This document shows positions 42,868 to 52,012 of a stretch of DNA of 64,000 nucleotides, piece by piece. This DNA is from an uncultured Ruminococcus sp. Its GTDB lineage: Bacteria; Bacillota; Clostridia; Oscillospirales; Ruminococcaceae. How positions within the stretch are numbered: the first letter of the stretch is position 1; each line of letters opens with the position of its first letter. The DNA lies in NCBI GenBank assembly GCA_934435205.1, contig CAKSAK010000004.1:1-64000 (forward strand). Reading direction: 5' to 3'. The notes under the pieces were generated by a model, which saw only the letters and a program-made list of their open reading frames with translations, ran no database searches and had not been told where the DNA came from. Position numbers and translations under genes: made by a program.

Positions 42868-43668
42868 ATTGGTAAAATTATCGCAGTATGCAATCAGAAA
42901 GGCGGCGTGGGCAAGACCACTACAACATTTAACCTCGGAGCAGCTCTTTCGCTGAAACATAACAAAAAGGTGCTGCTTATTGATCTTGACCCACAGGCGA
43001 ACCTTTCGGAATACCTCTGCTATGTAGCAGACAATAAAGCCACTATGACACAGCTTATTGCTGAGGTGACAAGAAGCACAATAACAACAGCCGATAGTGT
43101 GTCTGACTGTATCAGATTTAATGACCGAAACAAGCTTTACTACATTCCGGCAGACATAAATCTTGCAAACTCAGAAACTCTTATGGCAACAGCTCTTGCA
43201 AGAGAAACTATCCTGAAGCGAATACTCTCTCCAGAAATAACGAATCAGTTTGACTATGTTCTGATAGACTGCTTGCCATCGTTAGGCGTATTGCTCATTA
43301 ATGCCTTAACAGCAGCAGACGGAATGATTATTCCGGTGCAGACACAGAAGTTTAGTCTTGACGGTTTGCAGGCACTTAATTCTTTGTATACTCAGATCAA
43401 GTCTACAATCAACCCTGCGCTTGCTCTGATCGGCGTTCTGCCTACAATGGTAGATAACACGAATGTCAGCAGAAGCGCTCTTAAAACGCTCTCTGACGAA
43501 TACAGCAGCGTGTTTAAAACGTCAATACATAAATCTGTCGAAGCTGCCAAATCGTCAGAAAGCGGCAATGCTCTTTGCAAGACTAAGAACAGGTTGGGCG
43601 ATGAATATATCGCTTTGTCCAATGAAATTGTTGGTATAGATGAGGAGAGAAACGAAATTGGAAGCTAA
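42868..43668 (+). CDS. parA: ParA-family partition ATPase with an ATT start
   Basis: The 266-aa protein has the deviant Walker A CNQKGGVGKTTTTFNLG, LLIDLDPQANLSEYL, VLIDCLPSLGVL and VQTQKFSLDGLQ. The family N-terminus MGKIIAVCNQKGG is encoded from 42868, where the codon is ATT. AGGAGG (42854-42859) lies 8 nt upstream, and the frame is closed by TAG at 42853, so no ATG, GTG or TTG is available. A GTG at 42907 would delete half of the P-loop. It pairs with the ParB gene at 44349 for segregation of the element. Confidence 0.9.
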   Translation: MGKIIAVCNQKGGVGKTTTTFNLGAALSLKHNKKVLLIDLDPQANLSEYLCYVADNKATMTQLIAEVTRSTITTADSVSDCIRFNDRNKLYYIPADINLANSETLMATALARETILKRILSPEITNQFDYVLIDCLPSLGVLLINALTAADGMIIPVQTQKFSLDGLQALNSLYTQIKSTINPALALIGVLPTMVDNTNVSRSALKTLSDEYSSVFKTSIHKSVEAAKSSESGNALCKTKNRLGDEYIALSNEIVGIDEERNEIGS

Positions 43669-43975
43669 AAAGGATTTAGTTAAATGCCCATATTGTGGTG
43701 GAACTCCGGTAATGGGTACACTCATCACTTCGTACAATTATGTATCTGAACATTGCTTGCGTGAAAGCGGCATTGACATTGAAGATAAGGGAGATTGGAT
43801 CGGGGCAATGTTAGGCGATATGAACGTTGAGCCAACAATGAGAATTACAAAGTACAAGTGTCTATCTTGTCAAAAAGAGTGGGGAACTTACAACAAGAAA
43901 GAATATCAATTTGTCGGCAATGACGCTGGATTGTGTTATTTTGAAAAACTTGAAAAGAAAAATAACAAAGAATAA
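43658..43975 (+). CDS. Zinc-ribbon hypothetical protein
   Basis: The product of about 105 aa has two CXXC pairs (KCPYCGGTP near the N-terminus; YKCLSCQKEW) and a C-terminal charged helix. TTG 43658 has GAGGAG about 9 nt upstream and overlaps the parA stop; ATG 43640 is possible but lacks a ribosome binding site. The function is unknown; its place between parA and parB may be incidental. Confidence 0.6.
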   Translation: MEAKKDLVKCPYCGGTPVMGTLITSYNYVSEHCLRESGIDIEDKGDWIGAMLGDMNVEPTMRITKYKCLSCQKEWGTYNKKEYQFVGNDAGLCYFEKLEKKNNKE

Positions 43976-43993
43976 TTTGAGGGAGGAAGCTAT

Positions 43994-44344
43994 ATGAATG
44001 AAAATTCTCTATTACTTAAGATACTTAGCAAGGCACACCGCGATGTGCAAAATGCTATAAATAAGTCCTTGGGCGATTTTGCTCCGTATAAGCAGTTAAG
44101 CAATGTATTCTTTCAGCTCGACGATGTTGTTATAGAATACAACCAAAAATACTTTTTAACTGATGATACGCTCATAGCGGAAACACCGCAAAAAATATTC
44201 AACGACTTTTTCGAGAAAGTTATTGAATTATTGGAAGAAAACCTTGGGACTGATGTATCTTACAATAAACTTGATAGCTTAATTAGTGATATATACCGAA
44301 TTTCCGAAACCATACAGGACGAACTTGATATTGTGAAAGGATAA
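43994..44344 (+). CDS. Hypothetical helical protein
   Basis: The 116-aa acidic protein MNENSLLLKILSKAHRDVQNAI... is predicted mostly alpha-helical. GGGAGG precedes the ATG. It is not recognised. It ends 4 nt before parB. Confidence 0.6.
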   Translation: MNENSLLLKILSKAHRDVQNAINKSLGDFAPYKQLSNVFFQLDDVVIEYNQKYFLTDDTLIAETPQKIFNDFFEKVIELLEENLGTDVSYNKLDSLISDIYRISETIQDELDIVKG

Positions 44345-44348
44345 AGCA

Positions 44349-45308
44349 ATGACAGCAGAATTTAACTTAGGTGCAATGCTGAGTACGCCTAGCATTGTTA
44401 CGGACAATCAGATCAGGCAGATACCTTGTGATATGCTTATACCGTATCACAATCACAAATTTGCGCTTTACAGCGGCGAAAGACTGGACGATATGGTCGA
44501 AAGCGTGAAAGCGAATGGCGTTCTGATACCGATTATTGTTCAGCCGCTAAATAACGGCAAATATGAGATACTCATCGGACACAATCGCTGGAACGCTTCG
44601 ATGATAGCAGGAAAACAGACTGTTCCTGCTATCGTCAAGGACAACCTAACCGCCGAAGAAGCTGAAATGTATGTGATCGAATCAAATCTTATGCAGCGTG
44701 GCTTTGACAATCTAAAAATATCCGAACAAGCTGCTGTAGTGGCAATTCGTCACAATCAGATGTTTTCACAAGGTAAACGTAATGATATCATAAGAGAGCT
44801 TGAAAAGCTTGAGGGCAACGAACCCAGCGAACCTGTTGATAGATCAACTTCTTCTCCGGTGGATACAAAGTTGGATACCAATAAAACAGTCGGAGAAGAA
44901 TATGGAATGAGCCGTGCAACTGTGGCAAGACTTGTGCGTATAGATAAGCTTATTGACGAGCTGAAAGAATACGTCGATAATGGCAACCTTTCAATTCGTG
45001 CAGGCGTTGAGTTATCATTTCTGGATCTGGACACGCAAAACAATCTGGCAAGTATCATTGATTTAGACCACAAAATTGATGTTAAAAAGGCTGCTATACT
45101 TCGTGAAGCTTCCAATGAAAAAGGTTCTTTGCGCCCCGGCGAGATCATAAAGATACTTTTCAACGACCTTGATGTAAAACCGAGCAAGCCAAAGAATGTG
45201 AAGATAAGTTCAGATACGTTTTCACGGTATTTTGACGGCTGCAAGGCACAGGAAGTTTCGGAGATAATTGAAAACGCTCTGGATCTTTATTTCAAGCAAT
45301 TGAAATAA
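44349..45308 (+). CDS. parB: ParB/Spo0J-family partition protein
   Basis: The 319-aa protein has an N-terminal ParB nuclease-like domain: IPYHNHKFALYSGERLDDMVESVKANGVL, ILIGHNRWNASMIAG and ESNLMQRGFD (the GHNR, GERR-like box). A helix-turn-helix follows (SEQAAVVAIRHN; EYGMSRATVARLVRIDKL). It works with ParA to segregate or stabilise the element; parS-like sites were not identified. Confidence 0.92.
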   Translation: MTAEFNLGAMLSTPSIVTDNQIRQIPCDMLIPYHNHKFALYSGERLDDMVESVKANGVLIPIIVQPLNNGKYEILIGHNRWNASMIAGKQTVPAIVKDNLTAEEAEMYVIESNLMQRGFDNLKISEQAAVVAIRHNQMFSQGKRNDIIRELEKLEGNEPSEPVDRSTSSPVDTKLDTNKTVGEEYGMSRATVARLVRIDKLIDELKEYVDNGNLSIRAGVELSFLDLDTQNNLASIIDLDHKIDVKKAAILREASNEKGSLRPGEIIKILFNDLDVKPSKPKNVKISSDTFSRYFDGCKAQEVSEIIENALDLYFKQLK

Positions 45309-45330
45309 GCACACATAAGGAGGAACACCT

Positions 45331-45672
45331 ATGGATTACCGATACAAAATAGAGATCGAGCTTGATGATGAAAAAATAATCTCTGATAACAAGTATGTTA
45401 TCGAAAGCATTTATGAAGCTATACGAGGTATGTTCTCTGATGAGGGCATACCAGAGATAAAGAATGACGAACACACAATGACCTTTGTCAGCAATAGGTA
45501 TGATAAAGACGATTTTGCGGCAATGGCATTAGTTGAAAATACACTCTTTGATTCTGAGTGGTTCAGACCATATGTAAAAAAGATGATATGGTATAACATC
45601 GCTTATGGAAAAGACTACTGTGAAGACGTAATCAAGGCATATAGTGAGTTTGATGAAAAATATGGTGTCTAA
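45331..45672 (+). CDS. Hypothetical protein
   Basis: The 113-aa acidic protein starts MDYRYKIEIELDDEKIISDNKYV and ends DEKYGV; the N-terminal pattern suggests a beta-hairpin then helix. AAGGAGG precedes the ATG by 9 nt. No family is recognised. The next gene starts 2 nt after its stop. Confidence 0.6.
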   Translation: MDYRYKIEIELDDEKIISDNKYVIESIYEAIRGMFSDEGIPEIKNDEHTMTFVSNRYDKDDFAAMALVENTLFDSEWFRPYVKKMIWYNIAYGKDYCEDVIKAYSEFDEKYGV

Positions 45673-45674
45673 CT

Positions 45675-46136
45675 ATGAACGACAAAACAACCAAAGCTGT
45701 AAACTTTGATTTAGATACCAAAGCATTAAAAATCTATTATCCCGGAAAACATTATAGGCAGGCATATAGAGATATAAGAAAGTTTATGCTTGACAATGGT
45801 TTTACACACAGGCAATGGTCTGGATATAATTCAAAAGACAAACTATCAAATCTTGATGTTCAAAGATTTGCTACAAAGCTTAGTAAATCTTTTCCTTGGT
45901 TAAAGAAATGTGTGAACCGTTTTGACGTTACCGATATCGGTGAACAACACGATCTGACATATATACTTACTGGCAGGTGTAAGAAAAAGGTCAAAGTCGT
46001 TCAGAACGAAAATGTCAAGCCCAAAGAAAGTAAGCCCTTATTTTCTGCAAAGCAGCTAAAAGAAAGAGCTAATCAGATAAGCAAACAGCCACATAGGCAG
46101 AACACGAAGAACATATCAAAGGATATGGAAAGATAG
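45675..46136 (+). CDS. VapD/Cas2-like ribonuclease-type protein
   Basis: Residues about 8-95 of this 153-aa protein follow the VapD pattern: FDLDTKALKIYYPGKHYRQAYRDIRKFMLDNGF..RQWSGY, then an RFD(V)TDIGE.HDLT strand. VapD is a ferredoxin-fold endoribonuclease related to Cas2. The C-terminal 55 residues are a basic, Lys/Gln-rich tail (KLSAKQLKERANQISKQ-like) not found in classic VapD. No partner antitoxin is obvious. The call rests on length, the N-terminal FDL strand and the YRDIR helix. Confidence 0.6.
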   Translation: MNDKTTKAVNFDLDTKALKIYYPGKHYRQAYRDIRKFMLDNGFTHRQWSGYNSKDKLSNLDVQRFATKLSKSFPWLKKCVNRFDVTDIGEQHDLTYILTGRCKKKVKVVQNENVKPKESKPLFSAKQLKERANQISKQPHRQNTKNISKDMER

Positions 46137-46157
46137 ATTTTAAAGGAGGAAAATGTA

Positions 46158-46712
46158 ATGGAAAACCCAACATTAAGCACCGCCGCAGAGATACTTGAAG
46201 TGAGCGAAGAAAGCCTGAAAGACTTTCCGGAACATATCGCAAACTCAATGATCGCTGCAATGGAAATGGTTGATCCCGACACGGAGGAAGAATGCCGCAT
46301 TTTGCACGATAATCTGAGAACGTTATGGCAGCAGGGCTGTATCTATAAGGATATGCAGCAGATAGCCGAAGAAACAGGTGCGGACTTTGACACGCTTATG
46401 TCACTTGATTATCAGTCACAGCTTGGTATTTCATTTGACTATGCCGTTGATGTAAACGAGAAGAACGAGAACGCCGTGAAAAATGTTTATGATAACATCA
46501 ATAAGGCTTTAAACATAGTTGAGCTGCCAATGGTAGCAAAGCTGCTTGATATTGACTATGACAAGCTCAGAGAGAAATACTCTCGTTATGTGTGGGAACA
46601 ACTTTGTGGAGCATACGCTATGCTTTATGATGAGAATGGAGATAATTCGGAACTCATTACCGAATTGAATAGAATAATTACGGAGGTCGGAGATAATGAA
46701 AAGAACGTTTAA
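46158..46712 (+). CDS. Hypothetical protein
   Basis: The 184-aa acidic, predicted helical protein MENPTLSTAAEILEVSEESLKDFPEHIANSMIAAMEMV... is preceded by AAGGAGG 8 nt before the ATG. It is not recognised. It overlaps the next gene by 17 nt, so both are likely translated together. Confidence 0.6.
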   Translation: MENPTLSTAAEILEVSEESLKDFPEHIANSMIAAMEMVDPDTEEECRILHDNLRTLWQQGCIYKDMQQIAEETGADFDTLMSLDYQSQLGISFDYAVDVNEKNENAVKNVYDNINKALNIVELPMVAKLLDIDYDKLREKYSRYVWEQLCGAYAMLYDENGDNSELITELNRIITEVGDNEKNV

Positions 46713-47574
46713 GACAATTATGGCAACGGCTGCACTTGCAATGGCGATATGTATGCCGATTACAGCATATGCTGATGATGATTACACAAGGGACGAGATC
46801 ATTGATGAATACTGGACGCAATACTGGAAGGATTCACTTCCCGGTGAGGAAAACCCAGAAGGCTCTCTTGAATATCACATTCTGGAGAATTTCCTTGATG
46901 AACAGTATGGTCATTATCGCTATGAAGACAGAGATAAGTATATGGTCAGCGATTGGTCAAGCTATTATGACATACGGGAAGCTTGGCAAAAATACAATGA
47001 GGACTACACAAAAAACTGGCATATGACCGATGATGATGAAACAGGGGAATTCTACATAGAATCCTATGATCCGGAAACAGACACATACGGCAATGATAAG
47101 CTGTATACTTTCACGCTTGCGGACGGCAAGTGGAATATGGTTGACAGTAACGGAGATATTGTCGATTCATTTGACCCTCACGGCGGTGACGGCTCTTGGG
47201 CTAAGATCAAAGAAGAAGCGAATGATGATGAAGACTTCAATTTCAATGCAGAAGGCTATGTCAACGGCGAACATCAAGTCGCAAATGCTGACGGAAGCAA
47301 TTCGATCATTGACGATCAGGGTTCTGCAGCTTCCGGAGAACCAGCGACGGCTAATACTAAAGACGGAAATGCAAGAGTGACAGGCGGTAAGGTCGCAACA
47401 GCTTCGGCAGCGACTTCTGAAGCTTCCTCGACCGAAAAAACAGAAATTGATGAAGATATGCAGCAGGAGAGCAGCTCATCAATGTTCCCATATATTATTC
47501 TTATTATCGCAATTCTGGCGGTGGTAGCTGAGGTCATATATTTACACAAAAAGAAAAAGGAAGGTAAAAAATGA
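46696..47574 (+). CDS. Exported membrane-anchored protein
   Basis: The 292-aa protein has a signal peptide MKRTFKTIMATAALAMAICMP...AYA and an acidic extracellular domain with tandem acidic-aromatic stretches (DEYWTQYWKDSLPGEE). A Ser/Ala/Thr-rich linker near 215-255 leads to a C-terminal helix MFPYIILIIAILAVVAEVIYL and KKKKEGKK. This signal peptide-linker-TM-basic tail layout is common for surface proteins of Clostridia conjugative elements. The role may be mating contact; not demonstrated. Confidence 0.65.
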   Translation: MKRTFKTIMATAALAMAICMPITAYADDDYTRDEIIDEYWTQYWKDSLPGEENPEGSLEYHILENFLDEQYGHYRYEDRDKYMVSDWSSYYDIREAWQKYNEDYTKNWHMTDDDETGEFYIESYDPETDTYGNDKLYTFTLADGKWNMVDSNGDIVDSFDPHGGDGSWAKIKEEANDDEDFNFNAEGYVNGEHQVANADGSNSIIDDQGSAASGEPATANTKDGNARVTGGKVATASAATSEASSTEKTEIDEDMQQESSSSMFPYIILIIAILAVVAEVIYLHKKKKEGKK

Positions 47575-47978
47575 TTTTTGCTAGTGAAAAAATGGCGTAT
47601 GACGGTGAAAAATACACAACACCTGTTTGGCAGCTTAATACCGACACCTACACAGTAACGCATACAGACGATACTGGCGTTGAGGAACGTACACCTTATC
47701 ACTCTGAGTGCGTCCGTTATTATATCAATTACTGTTTGGAAAACAATTCAGATAAGCTTGAAAAGCTTGTGAATGACGGCAAAATAAAGGTTTATCTTGA
47801 AGAGCTTGAAACCAAGTTCTATGAAGCGGTTGATCGACAAGTGAGCATATGGAAAGCTCAGGACAGAGATTATCAGGCAACATTGGCAAGTGGAGATTTT
47901 CTTACACAAGCTAAAATGGAAAACACATTTGATATGCAAGCCAAGGAGCTTTTATACTCCACAATGGTGTATTCGTAA
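47571..47978 (+). CDS. Hypothetical protein, last gene of the plus-strand operon
   Basis: The 135-aa protein starts MIFASEKMAYDGEKYTTPVW and ends ELLYSTMVYS. Its ATG overlaps the previous stop by 4 nt (ATGA), and AAGGTAAAAA lies upstream. It is not recognised. A terminator follows at 48086. Confidence 0.55.
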   Translation: MIFASEKMAYDGEKYTTPVWQLNTDTYTVTHTDDTGVEERTPYHSECVRYYINYCLENNSDKLEKLVNDGKIKVYLEELETKFYEAVDRQVSIWKAQDRDYQATLASGDFLTQAKMENTFDMQAKELLYSTMVYS

Positions 47979-48085
47979 AGCCGTCTGTACGGCGAACTAA
48001 GGAGCATAAGAACACAATGCGTAAATTTCTCAATAAAACGTCTAAAAGCCGTTAAAACGCATTTCTCAAGGGCTCATAGCATAAT

Positions 48086-48118
48086 AAAAAGCAGACTTCA
48101 AAACGAGGTCTGCTTTTT
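48086..48118 (+). terminator. Terminator of the maintenance operon
   Basis: AAAAAGCAGAC pairs with GTCTGCTTTTT around loop TTCAAAACGAG. It lies between the converging plus-strand operon and the minus-strand defence genes. Confidence 0.8.
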
Positions 48119-48170
48119 ACGTTTTATAGGGAGTGGAAAAAGTTTTTATTTGAAGTGCATTGCCAATATG

Positions 48171-49025
48171 TTAATCTAATAAAATATACGAATATAGCCT
48201 ATCTCGTATGTATGCAAGTGATTCAATATTGAAATTTGATATTAAAAATGTTCCTAGTTCATCGTATCCTACTTTCTTTTTAGACAACTTTGAACTTAAA
48301 AATCTAGCTAAACTATCAATATAATACTTACCACATACGAAACTTGTCGGATCAGTCCCATAAATTTCTTCAAGTCTTTTTATTGTAAAAGATATTTCTT
48401 CTTTTACATTTGGGAAAGATGCTTCAATTTCGTCAATGTACCTATCTAAATTTTCTTTATTTGGTAAACCTTCAGTCGTGACAAAAAAGGCAGCTTTTCT
48501 ATCTACGTTTTTTATTCCCAATTTTTCATTTTGCACAATAAAGTGCAATGAAAAAACAGTCTTGAAGAATGGAGTGATGATTGATTCCCAACTTTTATAG
48601 TCAATAATATTTATTGTTTCGTCAATTTGTTTGCGAAGCTTTGGACGCATAAAATTTGCTATACAAGATTCTTGAATTAAATAACTTTCTATATTATACT
48701 TTTGTAAATATACAAAATTAGGGGCATTTATCTGTCTTCTTTTTAAGGCTATATCAAAATCTCCATCTGCAATAAAAAAACACTTCCCGTATTCTGTTGA
48801 TTGTCCAAATAAACTATAAGCCTCTTCTAATTTAAGCTTTCCTCCTGTTGGGAAAATTAGATTTATCTTAATATCATCTGATAGTAATCTTTCAAGTATT
48901 TCTTCATATTCATATTCTTTGCCCTCATCTTCAACAAAGATATTTATTTCTGTGGAAGATGCAAGATATAGTACTCTATTTAATAAAGCTTCTTCTGAAT
49001 AAACTAAATCAAAGTCATTTTTCAT
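48171..49025 (-). CDS. ariB: AriB-like DUF4435 (Toprim-type) effector of a PARIS-like system
   Basis: The protein of about 284 aa has Toprim-like acidic motifs: Glu32 in INIFVEDEG and Asp87/Asp89 in CFFIADGDFD, the layout of DUF4435. An N-terminal strand and a helical C-terminus follow. ATG 49025 has AAGGTGG 8 nt upstream; GTG 49037 lacks a ribosome binding site. It lies 20 nt behind the AAA ATPase gene. In PARIS, AriB is released by AriA on sensing a phage anti-restriction protein and cleaves tRNA. Assignment is from gene pair, size and motifs only. Confidence 0.75.
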   Translation of the reverse strand: MKNDFDLVYSEEALLNRVLYLASSTEINIFVEDEGKEYEYEEILERLLSDDIKINLIFPTGGKLKLEEAYSLFGQSTEYGKCFFIADGDFDIALKRRQINAPNFVYLQKYNIESYLIQESCIANFMRPKLRKQIDETINIIDYKSWESIITPFFKTVFSLHFIVQNEKLGIKNVDRKAAFFVTTEGLPNKENLDRYIDEIEASFPNVKEEISFTIKRLEEIYGTDPTSFVCGKYYIDSLARFLSSKLSKKKVGYDELGTFLISNFNIESLAYIRDRLYSYILLD

Positions 49026-49045
49026 TCCTATTACCACCTTAATAA

Positions 49046-50356
49046 TTAATAGTTAGGAATAAGCTTAAATGCCTTGTCTCGGTGTTTACCAATTATTTCA
49101 GGGGCGTGAGTAGCAAAAATAAGCTGGATTTCTGGATTAAGCGTCAATAATGTATCAACAAATTGACGTTGCCATTGCAGATGTAGTGACAATTCTGGCT
49201 CATCAACAATGAACAAACTCTGATTAGTATCTTGCAAGCCGAATAAAAGATACGCAAAGAATGTTACAATCTGCTTTTCTCCAGATGACAACTGATACAA
49301 ATCTATATGACTTTTATGTGGCGTTTTAAGATATATTTCCCCTCCATCATCAATACATATTTCTTTTTTATTAGATTCTGTATTAATAAATTTATTGACG
49401 GTGCTTATAAATTTTGATATTGGTTGATTTACAACTTCTTTTGTTTTATCTATATTTTCGGCTTTTTTTACTATATTCTTAATCTTAATCAATTCTGATA
49501 CTTTAAAAAGAATGTCTGTGTTTAATCCATCTTTTCCTTCTGACGCTTTTATATCAGAAAGCAGCGATTCAAAGAATTCATTAATTTTATTCTCGGTTCT
49601 TTTGTCCCATTTTTTTATTGTTTTAAGAACTTTTGTATAATCCTCTTTTAGTTTTTGTACTTCTAAAGAATCAAGTTCAAAAGCAAAATGTACGAGTTGA
49701 CTAACCTTAGGTATGTTTTCTACGTCTAAAAACGATTTTAATATTTCTTGACTAAAGTTCTCATTGATCCTACTTAATTTAAAATTGATTTTATTACATG
49801 AGTCTTTTACTAAAAAGGATACATAATTTAGTGTATTATCTGAACTATACATTTCAATATTGTCTATTCTCATCCTGCGCTTCAAACGGAAGTCCATTTT
49901 CAACTCATTGTTAATAAATCCATGTCTATTTAAGGGAAGATAAATATAATTAAATTTATTTTTTATATCTGAAAAAACTTTATATTCATTAAAATAAAAT
50001 CTTTCAATTTCACTCTGTTCTTGCAACATTCTAACGTGAAGAGTTTCGATTATATGTTTTTCATCATTATAAGTTAATACTATTTCTCCATCATTATTCA
50101 TTTCTAAATATATAGACTCTAAAGAGTTAGATTCTTGTGAGGAATATATTAATGTTATAGACTTAAATTTATAGGTCAACAACTCATATATCTTTCCCGT
50201 TATAATACTTGTGATAATGTTTAAAACAGTAGTTTTTCCACAACCATTATCACCATACAAAAAAGTCACATCATTATTAAATTTTATATCATAATCAATA
50301 TAGTCATGCAGTTTCTCAATTTTAAAGTTCTTAATTTTCATATTGCTGTACCTCAT
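49046..50356 (-). CDS. ariA: AriA-like ABC/AAA ATPase of a PARIS-like system
   Basis: The protein of about 436 aa has Walker A GDNGCGKTT (Lys41), an ABC signature QLSSGEKQIV, Walker B LFIVDEPELSLH (Asp385/Glu386) and the switch FATHAPEII, with a helical insert between them, as in AAA15/OLD-type ATPases. ATG 50356 has AAGGAG 8 nt upstream. The next gene encodes a DUF4435 protein. ATPase (about 440 aa) then DUF4435 (about 285 aa) on one transcript is the AriA-AriB order of PARIS. An OLD-family or other ATPase-Toprim pair is the alternative. Confidence 0.78.
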   Translation of the reverse strand: MRYSNMKIKNFKIEKLHDYIDYDIKFNNDVTFLYGDNGCGKTTVLNIITSIITGKIYELLTYKFKSITLIYSSQESNSLESIYLEMNNDGEIVLTYNDEKHIIETLHVRMLQEQSEIERFYFNEYKVFSDIKNKFNYIYLPLNRHGFINNELKMDFRLKRRMRIDNIEMYSSDNTLNYVSFLVKDSCNKINFKLSRINENFSQEILKSFLDVENIPKVSQLVHFAFELDSLEVQKLKEDYTKVLKTIKKWDKRTENKINEFFESLLSDIKASEGKDGLNTDILFKVSELIKIKNIVKKAENIDKTKEVVNQPISKFISTVNKFINTESNKKEICIDDGGEIYLKTPHKSHIDLYQLSSGEKQIVTFFAYLLFGLQDTNQSLFIVDEPELSLHLQWQRQFVDTLLTLNPEIQLIFATHAPEIIGKHRDKAFKLIPNY

Positions 50357-50488
50357 TTTAATCACTCCTTATAATAAATATATTATGAGTGAGTGAAGTA
50401 TATTTATTCACTATAGTTGTAGTATTTTATTCACAAAGTTGAATAAAGTCATATTGTAAACAAACAGGAAATGATTTTGAGCTATTTT

Positions 50489-51904
50489 CTATTTGTTACT
50501 ATTTATCTTCCAATAGCCACCCTTATCAGCACCAACACGCTCCAAAACACCAGATTTTTTTAGCTTGTCTATTTGATATCTAACACCGCTTACCGACATT
50601 TTAAGAGAAGTTGATAATTCCGTTATTGTTAGTTTGGGATCATTAGAAAGCAGCTCAATGATTTTCATATCAGTTTTCTTGCTAGTTTTTTTGCTTTCAA
50701 GTTGGTTTACTTGTTGGTTTTCAAGTCCTTCCTCAATATCTTCCACCACACCATAATTCATATTTCGCATAGTAAGGAAGAAACAATCATATTCAGATGT
50801 AAAAATTGGCTTTTTATCGTCTGTATAGTTTGGAAGTGTTTTGTATGCAGAAAGAATCTTTTTGAATCCGCTTCCACGTCTGTCCATATATTTTAGACGA
50901 TTAAAAACATCCGCAATAACAGGATTTCTTCTCCTTGACGGAACGTTCATTAGATCTCTGTCTTGAACTTTAGTCCCATCAAACATTCCACCGGGAGAAT
51001 AGATTTCAAGCCTGTCATCAAATATATCAATGTGAACTTCTGAACCAACTTCATTATAATTTCTATGGATTATTGCATTTACAATGCCCTCCAGAACTGC
51101 TCTTTCAGGATAGTCAGGCATTTCACGTCTTCCTTCAGCAGTTTTTTGCCATTTCATATGAGAGTGACGTTTTACAAATGCAAGTCCTTCCTGCAAAAGT
51201 ATAATTATACTACCTGATATTTCGGTATCATCAATGGCGTCGATTATTCCGTCAGCTTTATCAAGCCCATTCCACCGTGTGCAGAACAGACGAGATTGCC
51301 TTATTGGTGATTCATCAGCAAGTAAAGCACCTGCATTGGTAAGGTTGCCTTTTTCATCTACCAAGCCGAATGATTCATAATCAGAGTCTTCAAAAGAATG
51401 TCCTGTTTGCTGATAAAATACAGATTTTAACTTAGTGAATGCCATATCATCAAATTTGTATTTTGACGGTAAGCTATCATAAGTTGCATTGCTACCTTTC
51501 AAAACAAGTTCGCTAAGTTGCTGTGGTGTAGCCTGAACACTTTGGTTTCCTATTCGGATAAAAGCGGTTAACATACCGTCACCCGAATAGTAGTATGGTG
51601 TTTGCTCGCCTGCAAATACTTCAACGACTATTAAAGTCTTATCATTCTCGTTTTGAAAACTGAGAGTAAACTCAGGTATCGGGTTTAGATGTACTTTTAT
51701 TTGTTCGCTTATAGTTTCAGCATCTTTTTCTGCGTTGTCAAGACCTATAATCGTATCATCGTCAGCAATTCCGAATATCAATTTTCCGCCACGTCCATTG
51801 GCAAATGCACTTATGCTCTTACACCAACTTTTCGGTTTCTTAGCTTCAACAGCCTGTTTTTTGTCATATTCAGTTGTTTCGCCGATTAAGGTTGATAAAT
51901 CCAT
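50489..51904 (-). CDS. Schlafen AlbA_2 / divergent AAA_4 (RecG-like C-terminal) protein with wHTH
   Basis: The 471-aa protein starts with an AlbA_2 domain (SWCKSISAFANGRGGKLIFGI..D..I.GL). It continues with a histidine-kinase-like ATPase fold (HATPase_c_4: VLEGIVNAIIHRNYNEVG, IYSPGGMFDG) and ends with a winged helix (LTITELSTSLKMSVSGVRYQIDKLKKSG..ERVG). Such proteins are frequent in mobile elements and defence islands, either as DNA-binding regulators or as effectors; I cannot tell which. It shares direction with the PARIS-like pair and lies 130 nt upstream of it. Confidence 0.8.
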   Translation of the reverse strand: MDLSTLIGETTEYDKKQAVEAKKPKSWCKSISAFANGRGGKLIFGIADDDTIIGLDNAEKDAETISEQIKVHLNPIPEFTLSFQNENDKTLIVVEVFAGEQTPYYYSGDGMLTAFIRIGNQSVQATPQQLSELVLKGSNATYDSLPSKYKFDDMAFTKLKSVFYQQTGHSFEDSDYESFGLVDEKGNLTNAGALLADESPIRQSRLFCTRWNGLDKADGIIDAIDDTEISGSIIILLQEGLAFVKRHSHMKWQKTAEGRREMPDYPERAVLEGIVNAIIHRNYNEVGSEVHIDIFDDRLEIYSPGGMFDGTKVQDRDLMNVPSRRRNPVIADVFNRLKYMDRRGSGFKKILSAYKTLPNYTDDKKPIFTSEYDCFFLTMRNMNYGVVEDIEEGLENQQVNQLESKKTSKKTDMKIIELLSNDPKLTITELSTSLKMSVSGVRYQIDKLKKSGVLERVGADKGGYWKINSNK

Positions 51905-52012
51905 AAAATATCTCCTTGATTATCACTTACTATGAGTAAATGCATTCCTTATTTATATATCTTCAAAATACATATTTATAAAAATAGCCCCATCTTACGA
52001 CAGGGCTAGTGA

